43,113 nucleotides of DNA from an uncultured Collinsella sp. (GCA_900552755.1 USAY01000003.1:1-43113), one strand, 5' to 3'; shown: positions 22,940 through 29,875, numbered from the stretch's first letter. Notes: generated by a model from the sequence alone, not told the origin. Numbers and translations are program-made.

Positions 22940-23388
22940 TTCACCTCTCGGATGATCTCGTTTCCGTAACGGTCGGTGATGGCCCAGTAGCCGAACATGT
23001 AGAGGTCGGGGCTGTGCGGCGGGTACTCCCTGAGCATCGTGCCGGACCACCATGCCTCCTCGGCCGCCCCGGTGCGCCATACCCACTCGGCCCTGAGGCC
23101 GCCGTCGTGGAACTTCCCGTGGCACCCGGTCGTGCCGGAGCCGCACAGGGCGAACAGCGGGCTGCGCAGCTCCCACACCCCGTTTGGCGTGACGAGCCTG
23201 AACGTCTTTCCCCACGACCTGCGGGCGACGTGGTGGCAGTTGGAGGCGCGCCTACCGCACACCGCGCACCGGGCCTGCGTCGGCTCGTATGCCGTGTCGT
23301 GCGTGTACCTCGCCCCGAGGTGGGGCTTGCCGTACAGCTCGGCGCGCTCCTTCGGCCATCCCCTCAGCAGGCCCGCGTCGAGGATCAT
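22936..23388 (-). CDS. HNH-type zinc nuclease candidate
   Basis: This 150-aa protein contains RCAVCGRRASNCHHVARRSW (Cys pair and the HH of an HNH/beta-beta-alpha-metal motif, about 38-55) and later FALCGSGTTGCHGKFHDGGL, which gives the remaining Cys/His positions. The layout C-C...HH...C...H..H matches phage HNH proteins of the NinG/HNH-3 sort. It lies just downstream of the replication initiator, so a recombination or processing role is plausible. The start is ATG 23388. Confidence 0.75.
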   Translation of the reverse strand: MILDAGLLRGWPKERAELYGKPHLGARYTHDTAYEPTQARCAVCGRRASNCHHVARRSWGKTFRLVTPNGVWELRSPLFALCGSGTTGCHGKFHDGGLRAEWVWRTGAAEEAWWSGTMLREYPPHSPDLYMFGYWAITDRYGNEIIREVK

Positions 23389-24257
23389 GAGAGCCTCCTC
23401 TCGCACGCGGCGCGGGCGGCCAGCAGCCTCCGCGCGTCCTGGTACAGCCCGAACTCCGCCCTGCCCGCGGTCGTGCCCCGCGGGGCCTCGACCTTGGCCG
23501 GGTCGATGCCCGGGTGCTCGGACGCCCACCGGCGCTCCTGCTCGGCCAGCGCCTCCTCGGGCGTCCTGGTCGGCCTGAACGTCGAGGCCTCGACCTCCGA
23601 GGCGGTGGGCTTGCCCCTCGCACGGTCGTCGGCGTCGATACGCTTCTGGCGCCTTGACCAGTCGAGCGCCAGGGCGCCCCAGTTGCTCACCGGCTGGCCG
23701 TTGCTCTTGACCCAGCCCTGCGACTCGAAAAAGGCCCAGAAGGCGTCCGGGTCGCCGCTCAGGCAGTTGGCGCCGAAGTACCCGCGGGCCTCCTCCAGAG
23801 ACGGCGGCTCGAACTCGGGCGGCGCGGCGGGGGAATCGCCCCCATCACAGGACAGCTCAGCACAATCCAGTTCAGGACAGGACAGGACAGGGTAGGTTAG
23901 GTTAGGGTTTTCACTTTCGGAAACCTGCGTTTCCGGTTTGTCTGAAACTGGTTTCACGTTTGGAAAACCTAGGTTTTCACTTTCGGAAACCTGCGTTTCC
24001 GGTTTGTCGGCAGCCGGTTTTTTGCGCGGACGGCCGCCCTTCCCGCCCCTGCCGCGCGCGTCCTTGGAGTTGTCGATGGCGTTCTTCATCGCCTTGAAGA
24101 CGCGGCGGAGGTGCTTCGGGAGGTCGGCCTCGACGCCGTGCAGGCCGTACATCATGATCGCGTCGGCGAGCATCGCGCGGTCGCGCAGGTCCTCGGGGTC
24201 GCTCGCGTCGAAGTCGTCGTAGACCTCGGCGAAGCTGTCGAACACGGTGAATGCCAT
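23385..24257 (-). CDS. Phage replication initiator (O-like / DUF6291-like)
   Basis: This 290-aa protein starts MAFTVFDSFAEVYDDFDASD and has an N-terminal helical domain ending KAMKNAIDNSKDARGRGGKG, as in DUF6291-type phage replisome organisers. A low-complexity linker (about 85-145) holds two copies of KPETQVSESEN. The C-terminus has the replication-protein pattern DAFWAFFESQGWVKSNGQPV with WGALALDWSRRQ. The gene is followed by HNH and preceded by SSB and ERF. The linker DNA contains repeats and palindromes that look like the origin, as in lambda O. ATG 24257 is coupled to the preceding mini-gene by TGATG. Confidence 0.82.
   Translation of the reverse strand: MAFTVFDSFAEVYDDFDASDPEDLRDRAMLADAIMMYGLHGVEADLPKHLRRVFKAMKNAIDNSKDARGRGGKGGRPRKKPAADKPETQVSESENLGFPNVKPVSDKPETQVSESENPNLTYPVLSCPELDCAELSCDGGDSPAAPPEFEPPSLEEARGYFGANCLSGDPDAFWAFFESQGWVKSNGQPVSNWGALALDWSRRQKRIDADDRARGKPTASEVEASTFRPTRTPEEALAEQERRWASEHPGIDPAKVEAPRGTTAGRAEFGLYQDARRLLAARAACERRLS
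23848..24008. other. Putative phage replication origin inside the initiator gene
   Basis: A 37-bp sequence is repeated exactly (23906-23942 and 23972-24008). Each copy contains GGAAAC-CTGC-GTTTCC. Between them lie GAAAC-TG-GTTTC and the perfect palindrome GAAAACCTAGGTTTTC (23963-23978). Tandem GGACA repeats (23873-23889) and GGTTA repeats (23896-23904) adjoin. The stretch is clearly richer in A+T than the surrounding gene. Iterons inside the initiator gene are the lambda-O arrangement. Confidence 0.65.
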
Positions 24258-24367
24258 CAGAACCACCCCCAAAGAAGCGAAGAGAAGAACAGGAAACCCG
24301 AGGAGAAGGAGGCGGCGAAAAGGGCCGCCCCCCAGTGGTCACGGATGGTGTCGGGTAAGCGCCCCAT
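24257..24367 (-). CDS. 36-aa membrane peptide between ssb and replication initiator
   Basis: The frame MGRLPDTIRDHWGAALFAAS... ends FSSLLWGWF and has one transmembrane helix (about 14-34) rich in Phe, Ser and Leu. It is coupled by TGATG at both ends (to the ssb stop at 24367-24369 and to the initiator start at 24257), which is strong evidence for translation. A role in tethering or signalling is not deducible. Confidence 0.68.
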   Translation of the reverse strand: MGRLPDTIRDHWGAALFAASFSSGFLFFSSLLWGWF

Positions 24368-24963
24368 CAGAACGGGATGTCCTCGTCGTACACGTCCAGC
24401 TGCTGCTGGGCGGGTGCCGGCTGCGGCGCTGCCTGCTGCGGTGCCGGTTGCGGTACCGCCTGCGGGGCCTGCTGGTAGGCCTGCTGGGCGTTCCACTGCG
24501 GCGCGGGCTGCTGGGGCGCCGGATGCGGGGCGTACGCCTGCGGCGCGGGCTGCGGCGCCTGTCGGGGCGGGTACGCCTGCTGCTGGTAGCCCTGCGGCGC
24601 GTACTGCTGAGGCGCCTGCTGCCCGTTGGGGTTCTGGCTCATGAGGACGACCTCGTCGGGGATGATCTCGACCTTCGAGCGCCTGCCGCCCCCGTTCTTG
24701 TCCTCCCAGGAGCTGTAGCGAAGCTTCCCCTCGATGGCGACCTTCATGCCCTTGCGCAGGATGCGCGAGAGCGCCTCGGCGCGGTTGCCGAACATGGTGC
24801 AGTCGATGAAATTGGGGTAGTCCTCCCACTCCCCCGTCTGCTGGTTGCGGCGGCGGTCGTTGACCGCGACGCCGAAGCCCAGCACCTGCGTGCCGCCCGG
24901 CGTGACGCGCAGCTCGGGGTCTCGGGTCAGGTTGCCGGACACGACCACTCTGTTGATGCTCAT
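24367..24963 (-). CDS. ssb: Single-stranded DNA-binding protein
   Basis: This 198-aa SSB has an OB fold at about 1-110 (MSINRVVVSGNLTRDPELRV, FGVAVNDRRRNQQTGEWEDY, FIDCTMFGNRAEALSRIL). A long low-complexity linker rich in Gln, Pro, Ala and Tyr (about 118-185) follows, and the acidic tip DVYDEDIPF recruits partner proteins. The linker is unusually long and aromatic, as in many phage or actinobacterial SSBs. It lies in the recombination/replication block with ERF and the initiator. Confidence 0.95.
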   Translation of the reverse strand: MSINRVVVSGNLTRDPELRVTPGGTQVLGFGVAVNDRRRNQQTGEWEDYPNFIDCTMFGNRAEALSRILRKGMKVAIEGKLRYSSWEDKNGGGRRSKVEIIPDEVVLMSQNPNGQQAPQQYAPQGYQQQAYPPRQAPQPAPQAYAPHPAPQQPAPQWNAQQAYQQAPQAVPQPAPQQAAPQPAPAQQQLDVYDEDIPF

Positions 24964-25307
24964 CTGTATGTCTCCTCTCCGCCGCTCGTCCAGGTCCTCT
25001 GGATGTCGGCGTCTACGGTCTTGATTCGCAGCTTCAGCGCCATGATCGCCTCGCTCGATGCCTTGTAGAGGGCTTCGGCGCAGTCGCGCAGCTGCTTCTT
25101 CTCGGCTATCTCCTCGCGCCCCCGGCACAGGTCGCCGATGATAGTCACCGGCGTGCCCTTGGAGCGCTCCTCGAGGATGGCGATGCGCAGCGCCTTGCGG
25201 TAGTCGGCCTCGTTCTCCGCGTACTGCTGCCCGGTCCTGCGCAGGGCCTCGAGCTCGGACATGAGCTGCTCGAAGAGCCGCTCGCGCTCGCCGTACAGGT
25301 CCTGCAT
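24960..25307 (-). CDS. Hypothetical helical phage protein
   Basis: This 115-aa, mostly helical protein starts MQDLYGERERLFEQLMSELE and has two coiled-coil segments (LEALRRTGQQYAENEADYRK; EEIAEKKQLRDCAEALYKAS). The end includes MALKLRIKTVDADIQRTW. It overlaps ssb by ATGA (24960-24963). It lies between ERF and SSB and may be an accessory recombination protein. No family recognised. Confidence 0.72.
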   Translation of the reverse strand: MQDLYGERERLFEQLMSELEALRRTGQQYAENEADYRKALRIAILEERSKGTPVTIIGDLCRGREEIAEKKQLRDCAEALYKASSEAIMALKLRIKTVDADIQRTWTSGGEETYR

Positions 25308-25310
25308 GGC

Positions 25311-25871
25311 CTACACGACCCTCCACGCCGGCGTGGCGCAGCAACTGGGGTTCTGGATGAACGCCTCGTACTGCTCGCGGCTCTTGAACTGGTAGCTCGT
25401 GCCGCAGGCCTTGCACTTGGCGATGAACGGCCCTTGCGCCGGAGGCTCCTTCTCGGGACTGTCCGTGAGGGAGTCCGGGTCGGATTGCCCGTCGATGGCG
25501 AATGCGCCGCACAGCGCGTACTTGCGGGCGTAGCTCGATGCCATGCCGGTCACCTGCGCGTCGTCGGAGCCCTTCTTGTGCTCGTCCTCCCTGGCGCAGG
25601 CGCTCACCTCCATGGCGTCGCCGCTACCGTCCTCGAAGAAGATGCGGCAGGTCGCCTTGACGTAGTACCTCTCGCCGATGTGCTCGATCTCGTCGCTGAG
25701 CGTGAAGGCCACGCCGGCGTCCTTGCACGGCTCCTTGAGTGCCGCGACGATGTCCTCGAACGAGCGGTAGCTGAACTTCGCGTAGGCGTTGTAGCGGGCC
25801 TTGGGCACCACCACGGAGCGCTGGACCTTGGCGACCGCCTCGGCGATGGTGATGTGCTTCTCGTCTGCCAT
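25311..25871 (-). CDS. erf: ERF-family single-strand annealing recombinase
   Basis: This 186-aa protein matches the ERF superfamily: start with ITIAEAVAKVQRSVVVPKAR, then AYAKFSYRSFEDIVAALKEP, an annealase beta region (YYVKATCRIFFEDGSG) and the signature VTGMASSYARKYALCGAFAI. A C-terminal Cys4-like zinc knuckle (CKACGTSYQF ... PSCCATP) is added. It anneals complementary single strands and works with SSB and the neighbouring DUF1351-like gene. The ATG at 25871 has AGGAGCC upstream. Confidence 0.92.
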   Translation of the reverse strand: MADEKHITIAEAVAKVQRSVVVPKARYNAYAKFSYRSFEDIVAALKEPCKDAGVAFTLSDEIEHIGERYYVKATCRIFFEDGSGDAMEVSACAREDEHKKGSDDAQVTGMASSYARKYALCGAFAIDGQSDPDSLTDSPEKEPPAQGPFIAKCKACGTSYQFKSREQYEAFIQNPSCCATPAWRVV

Positions 25872-25880
25872 TCATGGCTC

Positions 25881-26906
25881 CTATCGGATCGTGCGCTCGT
25901 AGACCTGCTGCAGCGTGCCGCGCTTGAACACGCCGCTCACCCCGATACTCCCGGCGAAGCGCCCGATGGACTGCATCTGCTCGGTCGTCGCCGAGTCGAT
26001 GACCATCACGCACGGGGTTGCGCCGCTCGGCTGCGGGGCGGTCGCGGGGCGCGGTGCCGGATGGGGCACAGGTGCCGGTCCGATGCGTTCGCCGATCTCC
26101 TGCATCGGGGAGCCGCCCGGGCACCAGTTGCCGACGGCCTCGGGTTCCGGCTCCGGCTCCGGCTCGGGCTCGGGTTCGGGTTCGGGCTCTGGTTCGGGCT
26201 CCATCGCCGCCTTCAGCTCGGCGATGCGTGCGGCCTCCTCGGCCGCCTTGCGTGCCGAGGTGATGGCCGCGCCTAGGTCGAGGGTCGCGAACAGCTCGCG
26301 CTCGGCCTCCTCGTAGTAGGGCTCGCCCTCGAACTGCGACTTGAGCGTCTCCCAGTCGCCCGCGAGCTTCGAGACCTTGGCCTCGAGCGCCTTCTTCGCC
26401 TTGACCTCGCCGAATGACTTGTTGAGCCACTTGTCGTCGTGCAGGCGCTCGTAGGGCACGACCGGCGCGAGGAGCTCGGCGAACTCCCTGTAGTGGGCCT
26501 CGAGCGCGGCCCTCGCGCCCGCCCTACGCCTCTCCTCCGCCTCGTCGAGCTGCGCCTTGATGCCGTCCGACGCGCCGTCGATGATGGACGTGATCTCCTT
26601 GCAGCGCTTCTCGAAGGCGGCGAGCGGCTTGTTGTACTCGCGCTTCACGGCCTTGCGGCGCTCCTCTATCTCGGACTTGAGCCCGTTGAGGTAGGAGCGG
26701 TCGTTCTTGGCCTCCTTGATCTTGTCGGCCTTGGTGAGGTCGTAGGTCGCGCCCTTATAGAGCTCGACGGTCTTGCGCACGCGCTTCTCGAGGGCGTCGA
26801 AGTTCGCCTCGATGGACGAGGGCGCGTAGGTCACGATGAGCGACGACGCCTCCTGCTCCTCGACGACCTCCGCCACGACCTCCTCGGCCTTGCTCTCCCC
26901 TGCCAT
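25881..26906 (-). CDS. DUF1351-like phage protein
   Basis: This 341-aa protein begins MAGESKAEEVVAEVVEEQEA. It has the layout of DUF1351: FDALEKRVRKTVELYKGATY, KADKIKEAKNDRSYLNGLKS and EIEERRKAVKREYNKPLAAF, followed by a coiled coil. A run of Pro-Glu repeats (about 223-243, coded by 26140-26202) links to a C-terminal domain with CVMVIDSATTEQMQSIGRFA. DUF1351 genes accompany annealases or RecT in many phages. It lies 9 nt upstream of erf. The start at 26906 has a good AGGAGGTCA upstream. Confidence 0.85.
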   Translation of the reverse strand: MAGESKAEEVVAEVVEEQEASSLIVTYAPSSIEANFDALEKRVRKTVELYKGATYDLTKADKIKEAKNDRSYLNGLKSEIEERRKAVKREYNKPLAAFEKRCKEITSIIDGASDGIKAQLDEAEERRRAGARAALEAHYREFAELLAPVVPYERLHDDKWLNKSFGEVKAKKALEAKVSKLAGDWETLKSQFEGEPYYEEAERELFATLDLGAAITSARKAAEEAARIAELKAAMEPEPEPEPEPEPEPEPEPEPEAVGNWCPGGSPMQEIGERIGPAPVPHPAPRPATAPQPSGATPCVMVIDSATTEQMQSIGRFAGSIGVSGVFKRGTLQQVYERTIR

Positions 26907-27127
26907 TACCTGACCTCCTCGTTGAGCATCTTGTTGTACTTCCTCTCGGTTATCGCCTCGTCGATGACCGCCGCGTGCCCGACGATCCACTTGGAGAGCC
27001 TCTCGCGCGCATCCAAAAACCTGTCGAACGCCTCGTCGGACTTGGTTATGCCATAGATGGTGAACATCGCCTGCTCCTCCGTGGCGAGCTCGGCCAGCTC
27101 GGCGAGCATCCCCTTGTAGTCCGCCAT
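26906..27127 (-). CDS. Small helical phage protein
   Basis: This 73-aa helical, acidic protein starts MADYKGMLAELAELATEEQA and has DEAFDRFLDARERLSKWIVG, ending in KYNKMLNEEVR. It is coupled by TGATG to the upstream gene; the GTG one codon earlier is an alternative start. It stops one base into the DUF1351-like start. No family recognised. Confidence 0.72.
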   Translation of the reverse strand: MADYKGMLAELAELATEEQAMFTIYGITKSDEAFDRFLDARERLSKWIVGHAAVIDEAITERKYNKMLNEEVR

Positions 27128-27339
27128 CACTCGGTCACCTCCCCGTCATGGCTCACAAACAGGATCTGGGGCTGCTTACTCTGGATGGACAGCCAGACCT
27201 CCTCGCCGCTCTTGCGGATGGCTTCGAACGCCGCGCTGTCCTCGGTGTCGACCTCGAACTGCAGGACGGCGACGCCGCCCTTCACGGTGGCCTGCTTGAA
27301 CCTGGCCTCGATCTCCACCGGGATGTTTGTGCTCTCCAT
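27127..27339 (-). CDS. Small phage protein, unknown function
   Basis: This 70-aa protein starts MESTNIPVEIEARFKQATVK and is an alpha/beta small protein: VAVLQFEVDTEDSAAFEAIR and EEVWLSIQSKQPQILF. It may be a small annealase accessory or regulator; similar short proteins occur next to recombination genes in Gram-positive phages. The ATG has AAGGAGGAATAGC ahead, a strong ribosome binding site. Confidence 0.73.
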   Translation of the reverse strand: MESTNIPVEIEARFKQATVKGGVAVLQFEVDTEDSAAFEAIRKSGEEVWLSIQSKQPQILFVSHDGEVTE

Positions 27340-27341
27340 TG

Positions 27342-27710
27342 CTATTCCTCCTTATTTGCGCCCGCGAGCATCGCCGCGAACGTCTCCAACGTCATGGTCA
27401 CGAACTGCTCGCCGGAGACGGCGGTCCCGCGGCGCTTCCAGACGACCACGCCGTAGTCCGCCCCGCGGTTCCTGCGCTCGGTCTCCGCCTCGCGCAGCCA
27501 CTTGGGCAGCTCGTGCCTCCCCTGGTAGTCCTTGCACTCGATCGCGATGCCGCGCCCGGCCACCGACACGCCGCGGATGTCGCCCGTGTCGTGCGAGCCG
27601 GTCTTGACCTGCCTGTCGATGTCGCCGCCGAGCCTCCCGGCGAGGTAGTCGGCGACCAGGCGCTCGAACCTCGTGCCCGCGTCCTTGGCGGTCCTCCTGC
27701 TCCTACTCAT
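27342..27710 (-). CDS. Hjc-like Holliday junction resolvase / PD-(D/E)XK nuclease
   Basis: This 122-aa protein has an Hjc-like nuclease core: GTRFERLVADYLAGRLGG (Glu of helix 1, about 15), VKTGSHDTGDIRGVSV (Asp, about 43) and GIAIECKDYQG (ExK, about 58-60). This set is the PD-(D/E)XK active site. A conserved WLREAETERRNRGADYGVVV follows, as in archaeal-type resolvases. It probably resolves replication or recombination branches before packaging. It overlaps the upstream gene by 8 nt. Confidence 0.82.
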   Translation of the reverse strand: MSRSRRTAKDAGTRFERLVADYLAGRLGGDIDRQVKTGSHDTGDIRGVSVAGRGIAIECKDYQGRHELPKWLREAETERRNRGADYGVVVWKRRGTAVSGEQFVTMTLETFAAMLAGANKEE

Positions 27711-28041
27711 CGACGAAACCGTCCGATTTCGAGCGGTGCTTGTTGAACGCGTGCCTCAGGTGCGGGTAGCGCGCCTCCATGATGCGGGCGAGGCTCGGCG
27801 CGAGGCCGTTCTTCACGCCGACGTGCAGCTCGTTGCGCACCATGTGGATGAGGTAGTTGATCGAGACGTAGCCCTTGCGGTTGAGGCGGGTGGCCTGCTC
27901 GACCATGAAGTCCCACGCCCGCGGGTGCTCGCCTATCCACGCGCGCGCGTCCGCCATGTCCTGCTCGCCGTCCGCGCCGAGGCCGAATATCTCGAGCTGG
28001 TTGCTCATCGGCTTCTGGCGGTACCTCTCGTCGTTACGCAT
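27703..28041 (-). CDS. Conserved-type phage early protein
   Basis: This 112-aa protein starts MRNDERYRQKPMSNQLEIFG. It contains ARAWIGEHPRAWDFMVEQAT, KGYVSINYLIHMVRNELHVG and ARIMEARYPHLRHAFNKHRS, a set I associate with small phage proteins of unknown function located in early regions. A second ATG at residue 12 is possible. Coupled to both neighbours by 8-nt overlaps. Confidence 0.73.
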   Translation of the reverse strand: MRNDERYRQKPMSNQLEIFGLGADGEQDMADARAWIGEHPRAWDFMVEQATRLNRKGYVSINYLIHMVRNELHVGVKNGLAPSLARIMEARYPHLRHAFNKHRSKSDGFVDE

Positions 28042-28315
28042 TGACCGCTCCCGCCGCGCATGCGGCCTTGGCCGCCTGGACCGCGCCGTCCATCGTCGGG
28101 AGGACGAAGACGGTCAGGATCGCCGCGAACAGGACCGCGGCGGCGATGAAGCCGACCATGGCCCCCGCCCTGAACGCATCGGAGTCGAGCTGCTCGCGGG
28201 CGGTCGGTCGGTATGACTTGGGTGCTATGATGGTCTGAGCCTCATGTCTGGGGCTGTTTCGGCGAGTGCTCACAAGTTGGTAGCTGGGGGCGCTCGCTTC
28301 TTTGTATGTGTACAT
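28034..28315 (-). CDS. Small membrane protein
   Basis: This 93-aa protein starts MYTYKEASAPSYQLVSTRRN, with a basic hydrophilic N-terminal half and one transmembrane helix at about 58-80 (MVGFIAAAVLFAAILTVFVL). An Ala-rich C-terminus (AVQAAKAACAAGAVNA) follows. ATG 28315 follows AGAAGGGAACACA; the 99-nt extension upstream has no support. Topology is probably N-in. Function unknown; phage exclusion or inner-membrane attachment is only a guess. Confidence 0.72.
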   Translation of the reverse strand: MYTYKEASAPSYQLVSTRRNSPRHEAQTIIAPKSYRPTAREQLDSDAFRAGAMVGFIAAAVLFAAILTVFVLPTMDGAVQAAKAACAAGAVNA

Positions 28316-28371
28316 CTTGTGTTCCCTTCTGATGTTTCCGCAGGTAGATGCAGGTGTGGCTTTTAGGGTGG

Positions 28372-28725
28372 CTATTTTGGGACTTTTTTGGCGCGGCTCT
28401 TGGCGCTGTAGCACCTCTGCCGCTCCCTGTCGTTCCGCTTTGCCCTCGCCGCCTCCTCGCGCATCGCGCTGGCCTGCTCCCTGAGGTCTGCCACGTGGCT
28501 CTCCTTAGTGCACTCCGCGCACCAGCCGTTTGCCCTGTTCAGCGGCTTGAACGTCGTGCGCCCGCACTTCGGGCACATCCAGCGCTGGCGGAGCGATATT
28601 CCGCATCTGCGCGCCTGCCACTTGACCGCGTCGGTGCTGCGGCCCAGCGCCTTGGCTATCTCCTTGGCTCCGTCGCCGGCGTGCTCCCTCAGGTACCGGA
28701 TCTCACGTGTCGACCATGGCCTCAC
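28372..28725 (-). CDS. HTH plus zinc-ribbon DNA-binding protein
   Basis: This 117-aa protein begins (GTG)RPWSTREIRYLREHAGDG, a Myb/SANT-like HTH continuing KEIAKALGRSTDAVKWQARR. A zinc ribbon follows (MCPKCGRTTFKPLNR ... WCAECTKESH). The C-terminus is a basic helix. The GTG start overlaps the stop of the small gene upstream (GTGA, 28722-28725), which I prefer to the ATGs further up since those lie inside that gene. It is likely an early transcription regulator. Confidence 0.75.
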   Translation of the reverse strand: MRPWSTREIRYLREHAGDGAKEIAKALGRSTDAVKWQARRCGISLRQRWMCPKCGRTTFKPLNRANGWCAECTKESHVADLREQASAMREEAARAKRNDRERQRCYSAKSRAKKVPK

Positions 28726-28856
28726 TGTCTCTTGCTCCCCTCCTTCCTCTCCCATTCCCGGTACGCCGCCCGAAGCGTCGAGCACATGGTGTCGAGCGCT
28801 ATCTCGCGCGGGGTCTTGGGCTTACTTTCGCTAGGGCGCGAGTCGGCAGACTTCAT
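28722..28856 (-). CDS. 44-aa basic early phage protein
   Basis: The frame reads MKSADSRPSESKPKTPREIA, then LDTMCSTLRAAYREWERKEG and ends SKRQ. It overlaps the Cro-like gene end (28831) by 26 nt and the next gene by GTGA. Its last codons contain GGAGGGG, the ribosome binding site for the HTH gene. It is too short for standard calling but its coupling is convincing. Function unknown. Confidence 0.62.
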   Translation of the reverse strand: MKSADSRPSESKPKTPREIALDTMCSTLRAAYREWERKEGSKRQ

Positions 28857-29034
28857 CGCTGCTCACCTCGATAGCCTTTGCGAGCTTTCGTGCCTCTGTG
28901 ATGGTGATGTCAGACTCACCGCATACCTTCTTGTTGAAGGTGACGAGCGATACCCCGACAGCGTCGGCAAGACTCTGCTTAGTAATGTTCAGCTCCGCAA
29001 CTCGGGCCGCTACCAGTCCTTGAAGGCTGTTCAT
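28831..29034 (-). CDS. Cro-like HTH regulator
   Basis: This 67-aa protein starts MNSLQGLVAARVAELNITKQ and is little more than an XRE HTH domain (KQSLADAVGVSLVTFNKKVC, about 19-38). It closes with EARKLAKAIEVSSDEVCRLA. It is the first leftward gene from the divergent control region. AAGGAGGTACGG precedes the ATG. By position it corresponds to Cro: it should bind the three CCTAA-N6-TTAGG operators and favour lytic growth. Extension to 29091 would cross an operator and is rejected. Confidence 0.85.
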   Translation of the reverse strand: MNSLQGLVAARVAELNITKQSLADAVGVSLVTFNKKVCGESDITITEARKLAKAIEVSSDEVCRLAP

Positions 29035-29046
29035 CCGTACCTCCTT

Positions 29047-29062
29047 CCTAATTTGCATTAGG
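29047..29062. promoter_or_regulatory. Operator O1 (CCTAATTTGCATTAGG)
   Basis: A 16-bp inverted repeat, CCTAA-N6-TTAGG, just upstream of the ribosome binding site of the Cro-like gene. It is the first of three identical-pattern sites in the 138-bp divergent region, so it is likely bound by the repressor, the Cro-like protein or both. Confidence 0.8.
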
Positions 29063-29072
29063 TACATTGGAT

Positions 29073-29101
29073 ACAGTAACCTAATGCACATTAGGAATCA
29101 A
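29073..29101 (-). promoter_or_regulatory. Early leftward promoter (PL/PR-like) with operator O2 inside
   Basis: On the minus strand TTGATT (29101-29096) and TACTGT (29078-29073) are 17 bp apart, and the spacer is exactly operator O2 (CCTAATGTGCATTAGG, 29095-29080). Binding to O2 would block RNA polymerase and shut off the whole leftward operon. The -35 matches 4 of 6 consensus positions. Confidence 0.72.
29080..29095. promoter_or_regulatory. Operator O2 (CCTAATGCACATTAGG)
   Basis: The second CCTAA-N6-TTAGG site, 33 bp from O1 and 39 bp from O3 (start to start). It fills the spacer of the leftward early promoter. Confidence 0.82.
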
Positions 29102-29108
29102 TAGAATG

Positions 29109-29136
29109 TTGAAGTTTTCCTAATTTCTGTTAGGAT
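29109..29136 (+). promoter_or_regulatory. Repressor promoter (PRM-like) overlapping operator O3
   Basis: TTGAAG (29109-29114) and TAGGAT (29131-29136) are separated by 16 bp; O3 lies between and over the -10. The promoter faces the repressor gene 37 bp further on. Occupation of O3 would repress repressor synthesis, as in lambda-like switches. Confidence 0.6.
29119..29134. promoter_or_regulatory. Operator O3 (CCTAATTTCTGTTAGG)
   Basis: The third site of the CCTAA-N6-TTAGG series. It lies over the probable -10 of the rightward promoter. Confidence 0.8.
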
Positions 29137-29172
29137 TTATTCGTACAGTCTTTAGATGGAGAGGAGCTACAA

Positions 29173-29394
29173 ATGCAGCTCTCACGCGCATTGATTGACT
29201 ATCTTGGCGAGCGCGGCATGAAGCAGGCCGACGTTTGCAGGGCTTCGGGGCTATCCGACGCCCACGTCTCCCAGATTTTCAGTGGGAAGATAAAAGATCC
29301 CAAGGCAAGCATTGTTTACAAGATCGCGCACGCGATGGGTATCACGGTCGACGAGCTACTCGAGCGCGCGGAATCATACGAGGACGGTGAATAG
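29173..29394 (+). CDS. CI-like phage repressor (short XRE HTH)
   Basis: This 73-aa protein starts MQLSRALIDYLGERGMKQAD and is an XRE HTH domain (KQADVCRASGLSDAHVSQIF, about 17-36), followed by DPKASIVYKIAHAMGITVDE. It has no peptidase/dimerisation C-terminal domain, so induction cannot occur by LexA-like self-cleavage. It has GGAGAGGAG ahead of the ATG. It faces the Cro-like gene across three operators and is transcribed towards the integrase, typical for the lysogenic maintenance gene. Confidence 0.85.
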   Translation: MQLSRALIDYLGERGMKQADVCRASGLSDAHVSQIFSGKIKDPKASIVYKIAHAMGITVDELLERAESYEDGE

Positions 29395-29398
29395 CTTT

Positions 29399-29830
29399 AT
29401 GGGACTTTTTAAAAAGTCAATGAGCAAAACGGCGGCAAAGGCTCAGCAGGGAGCTGGACAGCCGCCAATGGACGTGCCGTTCGCCCTCTGGGCGCTAGCG
29501 AGTGACTGCCTATACACCCACAGCTATACGGCATTTGAAGACGCTTTGTCCACTCACCAGCCATTCGTACCGTTTTCGGTCAAACTTAAGCGGCAAACGA
29601 AGAGGAACATGCCACCGCATTGGGAAGTTGAGGATGGAGCCGCTGTAATACTAGACGAGGACGGTACCTTGCTTGGCACTATAAGCGCGAAGAAAATGGA
29701 GGAGCACGACTTCATGTTCAATCGGACATACCGGGCTTTCTCTATGCCACCGTGCCGCGATTACGCGCGCGGCTTCACCATTAGCGACAGTTACAGCATT
29801 TGCGTCGCACCTTATGGCGCATATATATAA
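29399..29830 (+). CDS. Lysogeny-module protein of unknown function
   Basis: This 143-aa protein starts MGLFKKSMSKTAAKAQQGAG, followed by DVPFALWALASDCLYTHSYT and a beta-rich second half (HWEVEDGAAVILDEDGTLLG, DYARGFTISDSYSICVAPYG). It lies four nt after the repressor stop and is probably expressed from the prophage together with it. Genes in this position often give immunity or superinfection exclusion, but nothing in the sequence proves that. The ribosome binding site is weak; an ATG at residue 8 is an alternative. Confidence 0.7.
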   Translation: MGLFKKSMSKTAAKAQQGAGQPPMDVPFALWALASDCLYTHSYTAFEDALSTHQPFVPFSVKLKRQTKRNMPPHWEVEDGAAVILDEDGTLLGTISAKKMEEHDFMFNRTYRAFSMPPCRDYARGFTISDSYSICVAPYGAYI

Positions 29831-29875
29831 AAAGAGCCCCGTCGGCAGCGCTGGTACCGCTTTAGCCGACGGGGC
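29831..29875 (-). terminator. Hairpin terminator between lysogeny gene and integrase
   Basis: GCCCCGTCGGC (29836-29846) pairs with GCCGACGGGGC (29865-29875), and AGCG/CGCT (29847-29850, 29858-29861) extends it. On the minus strand it is followed by CTCTTTTT, so it should stop leftward transcripts from the integrase/tRNA side. On the plus strand it has no T-run and may only weakly terminate the repressor transcript. Confidence 0.75.

Noticed and set aside
26140..26202. Short tandem repeat, possible CRISPR or regulatory repeat
   Set aside because: It merely encodes a Pro-Glu repeat in the DUF1351-like protein; units are 6 bp without spacers.
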